Assembly: GCF_001718835.1 (NCBI RefSeq)
Contig: NZ_CP013443.1
Location: 868,001-932,000 of the forward strand
Direction: 5' to 3'
From: Burkholderia cepacia
GTDB taxonomy: Bacteria > Pseudomonadota > Gammaproteobacteria > Burkholderiales > Burkholderiaceae
DNA length: 64,000 bases
Under the pieces are notes generated by a model, which was not told the DNA's origin, did no database searches, and saw only the letters and a list, made by a program, of their open reading frames with translations. The translations under genes and the position numbers were made by a program. Of this stretch, positions 50,843-60,047 are shown one piece after another. Positions within the stretch are counted from its first letter, which is position 1. The number at the start of each line of letters is the position of its first letter.

Positions 50843-52723
50843 ATGTTGCGTTCCAAAGCATCTTGGCTGTCATTGAGTGCTTTCCTGTTTGACCTGACGG
50901 CGGTTGTTGCCGCGTGGTTGTTCGCCTATCTCGTCCGGTTCAACGGTAGTATTCCGCCAGAGTTCATGCGCGGGTCGCTGGTCGTGCTCGCGTGGGTGCT
51001 GCCCGTCTATGCGTTGATGTTCGTTCTGTTCGGCCTGTATCGCGGGCTGTGGGTATTCGCCAGCCTGCCCGACCTGATGCGGATCTCGAAGTCGATTGCG
51101 GGCGGCGGCGTGATCGTGATGATCGGTGCCGTGATGTTCCAGCCCGTGCCGATCATTCCGCGCTCGGTCCTGCTCGTATCGCCGTTGATGCTGTTCCTGG
51201 TGATGGGCGGCGCACGCGCGCTGTATCGCGCAACCAAGGAGTATTACCTGTACGGCGGCCTGGTCGGGAAGGGCAAGCCGGTGCTGGTACTCGGTGCCGG
51301 CACGGCCGGCGCGAGCCTCGCGCGCGAACTGTCGCGTTCCGGCGAATGGCGCCTCGTCGGCCTGCTCGACGACGACGTCGCCAAACAGGGCCGCGAAATC
51401 TACGGACACAAGGTGCTCGGCTCGTTCAACGACCTCAAGCACTGGACCGACGCGATGAAGGTCGAGTACGCGATCATCGCGATTCCGTCGGCTTCCGTCG
51501 AAACGCAGCGTCGCGTCGCGACGCTGTGCGTGCGTGCCGGCGTGAAGGCGATGGTGCTGCCGTCGCTGACCGCGCTGATGCCGGGGCAGGGTTTCCTGTC
51601 GCAGGTGCGGAACATCGATCTCGAGGATCTGCTCGGCCGCGATGCGGTGACGATCGACACGCCGCACGTCGAGGCGCTGCTGCGCGGCCGCGTCGTGATG
51701 GTGACTGGTGCGGGCGGCTCGATCGGCTCCGAGCTCTGCCGGCAGATCCTGCGCTTCGCGCCTGCGCAACTCGTCGCATTCGACCTGTCCGAATATGCGA
51801 TGTACCGGCTCACCGAAGAGCTGCGCGAGCGCTTCCCCGACCTGCCTGTCCTGCCGATCATCGGCGATGCGAAGGATTCGCTGCTGCTCGACCAGGTGAT
51901 GTCGCGCCACGCGCCGCACATCGTGTTCCACGCAGCCGCGTACAAGCACGTGCCGCTGATGGAAGAGCACAACGCATGGCAGGCGCTGCGCAACAACGTG
52001 CTCGGCACGTACCGCGTGGCCCGTGCGGCGATCCGCCACGACGTGCGCCACTTCGTGCTGATCTCGACCGACAAGGCCGTCAATCCGACCAACGTGATGG
52101 GCGCGAGCAAGCGCCTCGCCGAAATGGCCTGCCAGGCACTGCAGCAGACGAGCGGGCGCACGCAGTTCGAGACCGTGCGCTTCGGCAACGTGCTCGGCAG
52201 CGCCGGCAGCGTGATCCCGAAATTCCAGCAGCAGATCGCGAAGGGCGGCCCGGTGACGGTCACGCACCCGGAGATCACGCGCTTCTTCATGACGATCCCG
52301 GAGGCATCGCAGCTCGTGCTGCAGGCGTCGAGCATGGGGCATGGCGGCGAGATCTTCATTCTCGACATGGGCGAGCCGGTGAAGATCGTTGATCTCGCGT
52401 GCGACCTGATCCGCCTGTACGGGTTCTCGGAAGAGCAGATCCGGATCGAATTCACGGGGCTGCGGCCTGGCGAGAAGCTCTACGAGGAGCTGCTCGCGGA
52501 CGACGAGGCGACGACGCGTACGCCGCATCCGAAACTGCGGATCGCGCGGGCGCGCGAAGTGCCGGACAATTTGCTCGACGAGCTGCTGCCGTGGCTGATG
52601 CAGCACCGCGTGCTGTCCGACGATGAAGTGCGGCGCGACCTGCGGCGCTGGGTGCCCGAGTATCAGTCGACCGTCGCGCCCGTGCTGCACAGCGTGCCGG
52701 TGCGTGCGGCGTCGAACGGCTAA
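50843..52723 (+). CDS. UDP-sugar 4,6-dehydratase, WbpM/CapD type (WbiI-like)
   Basis: 626-residue membrane enzyme. Four hydrophobic helices fill the first 120 residues. A CoA-binding-like domain (VLVLGAGTAGASLARELSRS) follows, then the catalytic SDR domain with MVTGAGGSIGSELCRQ (about 287-302), VFHAAAYKHVPLME and STDKAVNPTNVMGASKRLAE. It removes water from UDP-GlcNAc to make the 4-keto-6-deoxy sugar. Last gene of the rightward O-antigen operon; a terminator follows. Confidence 0.93.
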   Translation: MLRSKASWLSLSAFLFDLTAVVAAWLFAYLVRFNGSIPPEFMRGSLVVLAWVLPVYALMFVLFGLYRGLWVFASLPDLMRISKSIAGGGVIVMIGAVMFQPVPIIPRSVLLVSPLMLFLVMGGARALYRATKEYYLYGGLVGKGKPVLVLGAGTAGASLARELSRSGEWRLVGLLDDDVAKQGREIYGHKVLGSFNDLKHWTDAMKVEYAIIAIPSASVETQRRVATLCVRAGVKAMVLPSLTALMPGQGFLSQVRNIDLEDLLGRDAVTIDTPHVEALLRGRVVMVTGAGGSIGSELCRQILRFAPAQLVAFDLSEYAMYRLTEELRERFPDLPVLPIIGDAKDSLLLDQVMSRHAPHIVFHAAAYKHVPLMEEHNAWQALRNNVLGTYRVARAAIRHDVRHFVLISTDKAVNPTNVMGASKRLAEMACQALQQTSGRTQFETVRFGNVLGSAGSVIPKFQQQIAKGGPVTVTHPEITRFFMTIPEASQLVLQASSMGHGGEIFILDMGEPVKIVDLACDLIRLYGFSEEQIRIEFTGLRPGEKLYEELLADDEATTRTPHPKLRIARAREVPDNLLDELLPWLMQHRVLSDDEVRRDLRRWVPEYQSTVAPVLHSVPVRAASNG

Positions 52724-52752
52724 ATTCCGGACCCGCCGGTAGGCGGGACGCA

Positions 52753-52790
52753 GCAACAAAAAAGCGCCTCGTCAGGCGCTTTTTTGTTGC
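52753..52790. terminator. Bidirectional rho-independent terminator
   Basis: Perfect 17-bp arms (52753-52769 and 52774-52790) around a CGTC loop. The arms contain GCGCCT/AGGCGC preceded by an A-run and followed by a T-run, so it can stop transcription from both the dehydratase gene and the convergent gene at 52805. Confidence 0.92.
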
Positions 52791-52804
52791 AACCGGCAGG
52801 CCGC

Positions 52805-53914
52805 TCAATGGTGATGCCGCCGCTCCTTCCTCACTACCATCCACCGCGGCACGCGGAACCGCACGATGCTGAGATAAAGCCACACGTAGGTCAGCGCGAA
52901 CAGCACGACGAACACGAACAGGTGCACCGTATGCCGCCAGAACAGCGTCGCCGGTATCACCGCGACGAGGCACAGCAGCCACAGATAAGGTGAAGTCAGC
53001 GAGTTCCGCCGCGTCAGGTCGTGCGCATGCTTCGTACCGACGGCCCAGCGCATCAGCCGCTTGTACACGAGCATGTGCAGGTGCACGCCGTCCGGGATGC
53101 CGGGCGACATGCCGCGGATGAATTTCTTCCGGTAGATCGAGAAGCAGGTCTCGAAGATCGGGTACATGAACAGCAGCACCGGGTACCACGCCGACACTTC
53201 GCGGTTGCGCATCACGAGCATGATCGCGAGTTCCGCGAGCATGAAGCCGATGAAATACGCGCCGCCGTCGCCGAGGAAGATCAGTCCGGCCGGGAAGTTC
53301 CACAGGAAGAAGCCGAGCACCGCGCCCATCATGATGATCGACGCGGACATCACGACCGGATCGTTGACGTGGAACGCGACGTACGCAAGCGACGCGAACA
53401 TCATGAAACTGACCATCGACGCGAGGCCGTTGAAGCCGTCGATGATGTTGATCGCGTTCGCGAGCGCCGCGACCGCGAGCACCGTGATGAACGCCGAGAT
53501 GGCCACGTAGCCGAGCAGGAAATCGAGCGGCGGCACGCTGATGCGCTTGACCGCGATACCCATCAGCCAGAACGCCAGCGCGGCCGCGCCCATCGTGCAG
53601 AGCAGCCGCGCGCGCGGCGACACGCGTTTGGTCAGATCCTCGACGAGGCCGGACAGGAATGCCGGCAGCCCGCAGGCCGCGATGCCGAGAATGCTGCCGG
53701 CGATCGTCGGATAGCGCCGGGACAGGATCAGCGCGGCCACGACGACCCCGGCGAGGATCCCGATGCCCCCCACTCGCGGCACGGGCCGCACGTGGAATTT
53801 CTGCACGCCGGCCAGATCGCTGTCGACCGAGAATTTCTCGTGAAGGTGCGCGTAGCGCACGATGAACAGCGTAACGAGCAGGGAGACGATGAAGCCGGAC
53901 GCGAAGCTGAGCAT
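52805..53914 (-). CDS. WecA/MraY-family polyprenyl-phosphate glycosyl-1-phosphate transferase
   Basis: 369 residues with about eleven hydrophobic helices. FHVRPVPRVGGIGI, NIIDGFNGLASMVS (catalytic DGxxG, with Asn replacing the usual second Asp) and IFLGDGGAYFIGF are the family loops. The C-terminus ends in a His/Arg-rich cytoplasmic tail. It is a second initiating-type transferase, 2.4 kb from the WbiH-like one and on the other strand. Its product may belong to another glycan or to another part of the same one. Confidence 0.85.
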   Translation of the reverse strand: MLSFASGFIVSLLVTLFIVRYAHLHEKFSVDSDLAGVQKFHVRPVPRVGGIGILAGVVVAALILSRRYPTIAGSILGIAACGLPAFLSGLVEDLTKRVSPRARLLCTMGAAALAFWLMGIAVKRISVPPLDFLLGYVAISAFITVLAVAALANAINIIDGFNGLASMVSFMMFASLAYVAFHVNDPVVMSASIIMMGAVLGFFLWNFPAGLIFLGDGGAYFIGFMLAELAIMLVMRNREVSAWYPVLLFMYPIFETCFSIYRKKFIRGMSPGIPDGVHLHMLVYKRLMRWAVGTKHAHDLTRRNSLTSPYLWLLCLVAVIPATLFWRHTVHLFVFVVLFALTYVWLYLSIVRFRVPRWMVVRKERRHHH

Positions 53915-53941
53915 GGGATCGCTCGAAAAATGGACAGCGGA

Positions 53942-54964
53942 TTATACAAAACCGCGCGGGTTCCCCTCCTGCCATCGCCAGTGGTCGGCGCACATTTCCT
54001 CGATGCCGAGCGTCGCGCGCCAGCCGATGATGTCGGCCGCGGCCTGCGGGTTCGCGTAGCACTCGGCGATGTCGCCCGGGCGGCGTGCGACGAGCTCGTA
54101 CGGCACTGGGCGGCCCGACGCCTTCTCGAACGCACGCACGACTTCCAGCACGCTGTAGCCCTGGCCGGTGCCGAGGTTCACGACGAAGCTCGCGTCGCGC
54201 TTCGCGAGCGCGTCGAGCGCGGCGATGTGGCCCTTCGCGAGATCGACGACGTGGATGTAGTCGCGCACGCCCGTGCCGTCCGGCGTCGGGTAGTCGGAGC
54301 CGAACACGCGCAGTTTTTCCAGCTTGCCGACGGCGACCTGCGCGACATACGGCATCAGGTTGTTCGGGATGCCGGCCGGATCCTCGCCGATCAGCCCGCT
54401 CGCATGCGCGCCGACCGGGTTGAAGTAGCGCAGCGTCGCGATGCGCCACGAAGGATCGGACACCTCGAGATCGCGCAGGATCTGTTCGGCGATCAGCTTC
54501 GACTGGCCGTAGGGGTTCGTCGCCGACAGCGGGAACGACTCGTCGATCGGCGAGCGCTCGGGCACGCCGTACACGGTCGCGGACGAGCTGAACACGAACT
54601 GCTTCACGTTGCGCTCGCGCATGACCTTGAGCACGGCGAGCAGGCCGCCGAGGTTGTTCTGGTAGTACTCGAGCGGCTTCTCGACCGATTCGCCGACGGC
54701 CTTGAGCGCCGCGAAATGGATCGTGCCGGTGATCGGATGCGCGTCGAACACCTTGGCGAGCGCGGCTTCGTCGCACACGTCGACCTGATGGAACGCGGGC
54801 GTCTTGCCGGTGATCCGCTCGATGCGGCGCACGGATTCGGCCTTGCTGTTGACGAGGTTGTCGACGATCACGACATCGTAGCCGTTGTCGAGCAGCTCGA
54901 CGGCCGTGTGCGAGCCGATATAGCCCGCACCGCCGGTAACGAGGATGGTGCCTTTAGCGGTCAT
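53942..54964 (-). CDS. galE: UDP-glucose 4-epimerase
   Basis: 340-residue extended SDR. ILVTGGAGYIGSHTAVELL binds NAD. FSSSATVYG and NPYGQSKLIAEQIL (YxxxK) form the active site, and LRYFNPVGAH and VRDYIHVVDLA are GalE blocks. It interconverts UDP-glucose and UDP-galactose. It lies 27 bp upstream of the WecA-like gene and 15 bp after the glycosyltransferase gene, inside one leftward operon. Confidence 0.95.
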   Translation of the reverse strand: MTAKGTILVTGGAGYIGSHTAVELLDNGYDVVIVDNLVNSKAESVRRIERITGKTPAFHQVDVCDEAALAKVFDAHPITGTIHFAALKAVGESVEKPLEYYQNNLGGLLAVLKVMRERNVKQFVFSSSATVYGVPERSPIDESFPLSATNPYGQSKLIAEQILRDLEVSDPSWRIATLRYFNPVGAHASGLIGEDPAGIPNNLMPYVAQVAVGKLEKLRVFGSDYPTPDGTGVRDYIHVVDLAKGHIAALDALAKRDASFVVNLGTGQGYSVLEVVRAFEKASGRPVPYELVARRPGDIAECYANPQAAADIIGWRATLGIEEMCADHWRWQEGNPRGFV

Positions 54965-54979
54965 TGCAGATGCGCTCCT

Positions 54980-56116
54980 TCAGAGGGTGATGCCGGTTAG
55001 CGAATGGATGGTGCGCCGGTAGCGTTCGACGACCTGCTGTTCGTCGAATTCCGCCGCGACCTTCTGCCGGCCGCGCGCGCCCATCGCGTCGCGTCCGGCC
55101 GTTCCGAGTTCGATCATGCGAAGCAGTTGCTCCGCGAGGCTCGCGCTGTCGCGTGCGCGGCACAGGAAGCCCGTGTCGCCGTCGGCGACGACGTCGCGGC
55201 AGCCCGGCACGTCGGTCGCGACGATCGGGCGGCCCATCGCCGACGCTTCCATCAGCGTGCGCGGCACGCCTTCGCGGTACGACGGCAGCACGACGCAGTC
55301 GGCCGCCGCGATATGGGGGCGCACGTCGTGCGCTTCGCCGAGATATTCGATGATGCCTTCGCCGACCCACGCATCGACATCCGCGCGGCCGATTGCGCTC
55401 GGGTTGTCGACGCCGAGCGGCCCGAGCAGCTGGAAGCGCGCGTTCGGGAAGCGCGCGCGCACGATGCGCGCGGCTTCCACGTATTCGCGCACGCCCTTGT
55501 CCCACAGCAGGCGGCCGATCAGGATGAAGACGGGGGCGCTGCCGGCCGGCAGCGGCACCGGCGCAAACTGTTCGAGATCGACGCCTTCGCCGTGCAGCAG
55601 CCGCGCGCGATCGGGATGCGCGAGCAACTGCTCGTCGGTGAAGGTGGCGAGATCGTCGCGGTTCAGGAACCACACTTCACGCGGGAAGCGGAACGCGAAC
55701 CGGTACAGGCGCTTCGCGACGCTCGCCGCGCGGCTCTTCTGGATGAAGACGTAACCGAGCCCCGTCGTCACCGCGATCGACGGCACGCGCGCGAGCCACG
55801 CGGCGACCGAGCCGTAGATGTTGGGCTTGATCGTGTAGTGGAACACGAGATCGGGCCGCAGCGCGCGGTAATGGCGGACCAGCGCGGCAAGCGTGCCGAG
55901 ATCCTCGCGCGGGCTCGTGCCTTTCGACGCGACCGCGAGCGCCACGTAGCGGCAGCCCATCTGCTCGAGCAAGGGCACCGTGCGGTCGTGCGGCGCGATC
56001 ACGACGACCTCGGCGCCGCGCGCGACGAGCGCGCGGATCAGCCCGTGGCGATACGTGTAGATCGCCCAGGCCGTGTTGCAGACGAGCGCGATGCGCAGCG
56101 GGGGAGTGGCGGACAT
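54980..56116 (-). CDS. GT4-family glycosyltransferase
   Basis: 378 residues of the GT-B fold. The N-terminal half starts RIALVCNTAWAIYTYRHGLI and holds FHYTIKPNIYGSVAAWLARV. The C-terminal half has ILIGRLLWDKGVREYVEAARI (donor-binding start), CVVLPSYREGVPRTLMEASAMGRPIVATDVPG (GT4 E-x7-E region) and a closing helix. It adds a sugar to lipid-linked glycan in the cytoplasm. Donor is unknown; UDP-galactose from the neighbouring GalE is possible. Confidence 0.9.
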   Translation of the reverse strand: MSATPPLRIALVCNTAWAIYTYRHGLIRALVARGAEVVVIAPHDRTVPLLEQMGCRYVALAVASKGTSPREDLGTLAALVRHYRALRPDLVFHYTIKPNIYGSVAAWLARVPSIAVTTGLGYVFIQKSRAASVAKRLYRFAFRFPREVWFLNRDDLATFTDEQLLAHPDRARLLHGEGVDLEQFAPVPLPAGSAPVFILIGRLLWDKGVREYVEAARIVRARFPNARFQLLGPLGVDNPSAIGRADVDAWVGEGIIEYLGEAHDVRPHIAAADCVVLPSYREGVPRTLMEASAMGRPIVATDVPGCRDVVADGDTGFLCRARDSASLAEQLLRMIELGTAGRDAMGARGRQKVAAEFDEQQVVERYRRTIHSLTGITL

Positions 56117-56167
56117 GAAAAAAAGAAAAAATAAAGCGTCGAAATGGCCGAAAGCGCCGGCTACGCG

Positions 56168-56992
56168 TCAGGCGGACGGCCGGGCGGCGAACAGCGTCTG
56201 CTTGATCCGCTGCAACGTACGGTACGGCGTCACGAAATGCAGCAGGTTCTTGGCGAGGCCGGCCCAGTCGTACGGGTTCAGCGCGTTGAAGTGGCTCAAC
56301 AGCAGCGTGAGCGTCGACACCAGCTGGCGCCGGCGCTTGGTCGCACTGATCCCGCCCTCGTTCAGTTCGTAATAGAGGCCGAGTTCCGGCAGGTTCGCGC
56401 AATCGTAGCGTTGCATTAACCGCAAGAAAAGATCGAGATCCTCGGCCGCACGGTATTTCGCGCGATAGTTCCCCACTTCGCGCACGGCGTCGATGCGCAG
56501 CATGACCGACGGATGCACGAGCGGCGAGCGCAGAAAGCGCGTGCGGCGCAGCATGCGCGGATCGGCGGGCGGCGTCAGCATGAAGCGCGGTTCGCCGGCG
56601 CGCGACACGACCTGCGTCCACATGCCGACGCAGGCCACGCGCGGGTGGGCGCCGAGATACGCGCGCTCCTTCGCGAGGCGCTGTGGCGCAGCGAGATCGC
56701 CCGCGTCGATGCGCGCCGCGAAGCGAAAGCCGCGCGCGGCGAGCGCGTCGATGCCGGCCGCGAGCGCGCGTTCGATGCCGCCGTTCTCCGGCATGCGCAG
56801 CACCTCGATCGTGAGGCCGGGCAGGTCGGGCGCGACGATTGGCGGCGTGCTGCCGTCATCGACGATCAGCACGTGCACGGGCGTGTCCTCGCGAAACGAT
56901 GCGAGGGTCCGAACGACGTCGTCGTGCCCGTTGTAGGCCGGCATCAGCACGGCCACGTCGTCGAGCGGGGTCGGGCAATCAGGGGACGTCAT
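56168..56992 (-). CDS. GT2-family glycosyltransferase
   Basis: 274 residues with a GT-A core. VAVLMPAYNGHDDVVRTLASF opens it, VHVLIVDDGSTPP and RFAARIDAGDLAAPQRLAKE give the nucleotide and DxD-like sites, and KYRAAEDLDLFLRLMQRYD carries the catalytic ED motif. The C-terminal 60 residues resemble the membrane-associated tail of similar enzymes. The ATG at 56992 overlaps the end of the flippase gene by 4 bp. Confidence 0.87.
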   Translation of the reverse strand: MTSPDCPTPLDDVAVLMPAYNGHDDVVRTLASFREDTPVHVLIVDDGSTPPIVAPDLPGLTIEVLRMPENGGIERALAAGIDALAARGFRFAARIDAGDLAAPQRLAKERAYLGAHPRVACVGMWTQVVSRAGEPRFMLTPPADPRMLRRTRFLRSPLVHPSVMLRIDAVREVGNYRAKYRAAEDLDLFLRLMQRYDCANLPELGLYYELNEGGISATKRRRQLVSTLTLLLSHFNALNPYDWAGLAKNLLHFVTPYRTLQRIKQTLFAARPSA

Positions 56993-58245
56993 GGTCGCAG
57001 CTTGAAACGGATGTAATAAAAGTTGACGGCGGCGGCGGCGAGATAGCCGGCCGCCAGCCCGACGAGCGCGCCGTACAGGCCGAGCCGCGGGATCGCGAAC
57101 AGGTTGACGAGCGCGGCGATCGCGAGCGCGAGCAGCCATTTCGACAGCAATACGAATTTTGCTTGATATTTGAGAACGATAAGATTGCCTATCGCCTCGA
57201 TGCCGGCCGGCACCGACAGCCAGACCGCCCAGCGGAAGATGTCGACCGATGCCTCGTAGCCGTGGCCGAACACCTTGCCGACGATCAGCGGGGCGGCGGC
57301 GTCGAGCACGAGCGCGCCGGCCGTCATCAGGCCGGCCGTCATCGCGATCAGCCGGACGATGTTGCGGCGCAGCCGCGCGACGTCCTGCACGCGGTAGACG
57401 AAGGCGGGCGCGATCGTCTGCGCGAGCATCAGCGCGAGCGTGATCCAGTTCTCGTTGAGCTGCTGCGCGGCCGAGTAGCGGCCGAGATCGGCGAACGACA
57501 CGTGACGCTCGAGCATCAGGCGGTCGAGCTTCAGGAACAGGTACATGCAGATGAGGCCGAGCCAGAACACGGTGCCGGCCGTGGCAAAGTGCCTGAACAG
57601 CGGCTTGTCGAACGTCCAGCCGAGCGAGCCGCCGTTACGATGCCGGTAGTACAGCATCAGCGCGAAGCCGATGGCGGCGGCCTCGAGCGCCCACAGCCAC
57701 GCGAAGCGGGCGGGGCCCGCGGCCGCGCGGACGAGCAGCCAGACGAGCAGCGCCTTCGCCAGCGCGGTGACCATGCTGGTGACGAGCTGCGGCTTGCTGT
57801 AGGTCATGCTCTGCAGCCACGCGTTGATGACGCCGACGAACGGCTCGCGGAACACCATCGTGACCGCCAGGCCCGCGAGCATCGCGCCGACCAGCGGATC
57901 GAAGGCGCCCGCGGCGATCGCGATCCAGGTCGCGACGAGCGCGGCGGCGGAGACGGCGATGCGCAGCGCGAATGCGCTGCCGAGTACCGCGCCGAGCTGG
58001 GCGGGCGGGCGCTGGACGATGGTCGGGACGAGGATTTCCGCGCCGCACACCCAGGTGAGCGGCGCCAGTACCAGGAGGAGCGTATTCGCATACTGCCATT
58101 TGCCGAACACATCCGGCCCGAAATAACGGGCCAGCAGGCCGCTGATCGCGATCGCGACGCCGATCTGCGTGAGCCGTTCGAGCCCCAGCCAGACGAGATT
58201 CGCGACGGCCTTCGCGACGTCCGGGTTGCCGAAGCGCTTCAGCAT
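56989..58245 (-). CDS. Wzx-like oligosaccharide flippase (polysaccharide biosynthesis protein)
   Basis: 418 residues with about twelve hydrophobic helices, MATE/MVF-like. LERLTQIGVAIAISGLLARYFGPDVFGKWQYANTL near the N-terminus is the standard opening of Wzx/RfbX proteins, and LDRLMLERHVSFADLGRYSAAQQL is a further family block. It flips lipid-linked oligosaccharides across the inner membrane. First gene of the leftward operon. Its presence beside a Wzm/Wzt exporter suggests that two glycans are handled in this locus. Confidence 0.88.
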   Translation of the reverse strand: MLKRFGNPDVAKAVANLVWLGLERLTQIGVAIAISGLLARYFGPDVFGKWQYANTLLLVLAPLTWVCGAEILVPTIVQRPPAQLGAVLGSAFALRIAVSAAALVATWIAIAAGAFDPLVGAMLAGLAVTMVFREPFVGVINAWLQSMTYSKPQLVTSMVTALAKALLVWLLVRAAAGPARFAWLWALEAAAIGFALMLYYRHRNGGSLGWTFDKPLFRHFATAGTVFWLGLICMYLFLKLDRLMLERHVSFADLGRYSAAQQLNENWITLALMLAQTIAPAFVYRVQDVARLRRNIVRLIAMTAGLMTAGALVLDAAAPLIVGKVFGHGYEASVDIFRWAVWLSVPAGIEAIGNLIVLKYQAKFVLLSKWLLALAIAALVNLFAIPRLGLYGALVGLAAGYLAAAAVNFYYIRFKLRP

Positions 58246-58489
58246 GGCGCGCCGCGCCGGCGCGCGCGTCGGAAGGGCGCAACGGCGCCGGCAGGCGGGC
58301 GCGTTGCGGCGACGGGACGGCTAGGCATTAAAATGGGCGGCATGCGCGTCATCGAAACCCGCGATTATAAGTTGGTTCGGGATCGCTCCCGCCATCGCGG
58401 CCCATCCGGGCAAGCCCCGGGCGCGAGGCCCGGCGCCGGCGACGAGGCGGCCAACGTTTTCCATGCAGGCAACTGAGAGAAGAGAATCG

Positions 58490-59884
58490 ATGATCTCCCA
58501 ATCCATCTTCAAGGCATATGACATTCGTGGCGTGGTCGGCAAGACGCTCGACACCGACACGGCGCGCGGGATCGGCCGGGCCTTCGGCAGCGAAGTGCGC
58601 GCGCAGGGCGGCGATGCGGTCGTCGTCGCGCGCGACGGCCGCCTGTCGGGGCCGGAGCTCGTCGGCGCGCTTGCCGACGGCCTGCGTGCGGCGGGCGTCG
58701 ACGTCGTCGACGTCGGCATGGTGCCCACGCCGGTCGGCTATTTCGCGGCGAACGTGCCGCTCGCGCTGAAGGACGGCGAGCGCCGCGTCGATTCGTGCAT
58801 CGTCGTCACGGGCAGCCACAACCCGCCCGACTACAACGGTTTCAAGATGGTGCTGCGCGGCGCCGCGATCTACGGCGAGCAGATCCAGGCGCTGTACCGC
58901 CGCATCGTCGACGAGCGCTTCGAGACGGGCAGCGGCTCGTACGAACAGGTCGACGTGGCCGACCAGTACATCGCGCGCATCGTCGGCGACATCAAGCCGG
59001 CCCGTCCGATGAAGCTCGTCGTCGACGCCGGCAACGGCGTGGCCGGCCCGCTCGCGACGCGCCTGTTCAAGGCGCTCGGCTGCGAACTCGTCGAGCGCTT
59101 CACCGACATCGACGGCACGTTCCCGAACCACCACCCCGATCCCGCCCACCCGGAAAACCTGCAGGACGTGATCCAGGCGCTGAAGGACACCGACGCCGAG
59201 ATCGGCTTCGCGTTCGACGGCGACGGCGACCGCCTGGGCGTCGTCACGAAGGACGGCCGGATCATTTATCCGGACCGCCAGCTGATGCTGTTCGCGGAAG
59301 AAGTGCTGTCGCGCAACCCGGGCGCGCAGATCATCTATGACGTGAAGTGCACGCGCCACCTCGCGCAATGGGTGAAGTCGAAGGGCGGCGAGCCGCTGAT
59401 GTGGAAGACGGGCCACTCGCTCGTGAAGGCGAAGCTGCGCGAGACGGGTGCGCCGCTCGCCGGTGAAATGAGCGGCCACGTGTTCTTCAAGGATCGCTGG
59501 TACGGCTTCGACGACGGCCTCTACACGGGCGCGCGCCTGCTCGAGATCCTCGCGAAGACGGCCGACCCGAGCGCACTGCTCAACAGCCTGCCGGACGCGA
59601 TGAGCACGCCCGAACTGCAACTCTGGCTCGACGAAGGCGAGAACTTCCGCCTGATCGACAAGCTGCAGAAAGAGGCGAAGTTCGACGGCGCCGAGGAAGT
59701 CGTGACGATCGACGGCCTGCGTGTCGAGTACCCGGACGGTTTCGGCCTCGCGCGTTCGTCGAACACGACGCCGGTCGTCGTGATGCGTTTCGAAGCCGAG
59801 ACGCAGGAAGGGCTCGAGCGCATCCAGGCGGACTTCCGCCGCGTGCTGACGGCCGCGAAGCCGGACGTCAAGCTGCCGTTCTGA
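58490..59884 (+). CDS. manB: Phosphomannomutase/phosphoglucomutase (AlgC/ManB type)
   Basis: 464 residues with the four alpha-phosphohexomutase domains. FKAYDIRGVVG is near the start, the phosphoserine loop TGSHNPPDYNGFK lies at about 105-117, the Mg-binding loop FDGDGDRLG follows and the sugar-binding GEMSGHVFF and RSSNTTPVVVMRFE (phosphate contact) come later. It interconverts 1- and 6-phosphates of mannose and glucose for LPS and exopolysaccharide sugars. The ATG at 58490 is where family homology starts. Confidence 0.93.
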   Translation: MISQSIFKAYDIRGVVGKTLDTDTARGIGRAFGSEVRAQGGDAVVVARDGRLSGPELVGALADGLRAAGVDVVDVGMVPTPVGYFAANVPLALKDGERRVDSCIVVTGSHNPPDYNGFKMVLRGAAIYGEQIQALYRRIVDERFETGSGSYEQVDVADQYIARIVGDIKPARPMKLVVDAGNGVAGPLATRLFKALGCELVERFTDIDGTFPNHHPDPAHPENLQDVIQALKDTDAEIGFAFDGDGDRLGVVTKDGRIIYPDRQLMLFAEEVLSRNPGAQIIYDVKCTRHLAQWVKSKGGEPLMWKTGHSLVKAKLRETGAPLAGEMSGHVFFKDRWYGFDDGLYTGARLLEILAKTADPSALLNSLPDAMSTPELQLWLDEGENFRLIDKLQKEAKFDGAEEVVTIDGLRVEYPDGFGLARSSNTTPVVVMRFEAETQEGLERIQADFRRVLTAAKPDVKLPF

Positions 59885-59935
59885 ACGCGGGCGGCGGCGC
59901 GTTCGCCGCTTCGCGTTTCCAGGGCCGCTCCCCCG

Positions 59936-59971
59936 AAAAGCGGCGCACGCGCAACGCGGGCGCCGCTTTTT
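59936..59971 (+). terminator. Rho-independent terminator after manB
   Basis: AAAAGCGGCGC (59936-59946) pairs with GCGCCGCTTTT (59960-59970), loop of 13 bases, ending in a T-run. Confidence 0.85.
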
Positions 59972-60047
59972 GCCGGTCGGGGCGGCCGGGCGCGATAAAA
60001 TCGCGTCTTTATGCCTGTCGCCGGCTGCCTGCCGGCGTTTTTTCAGC

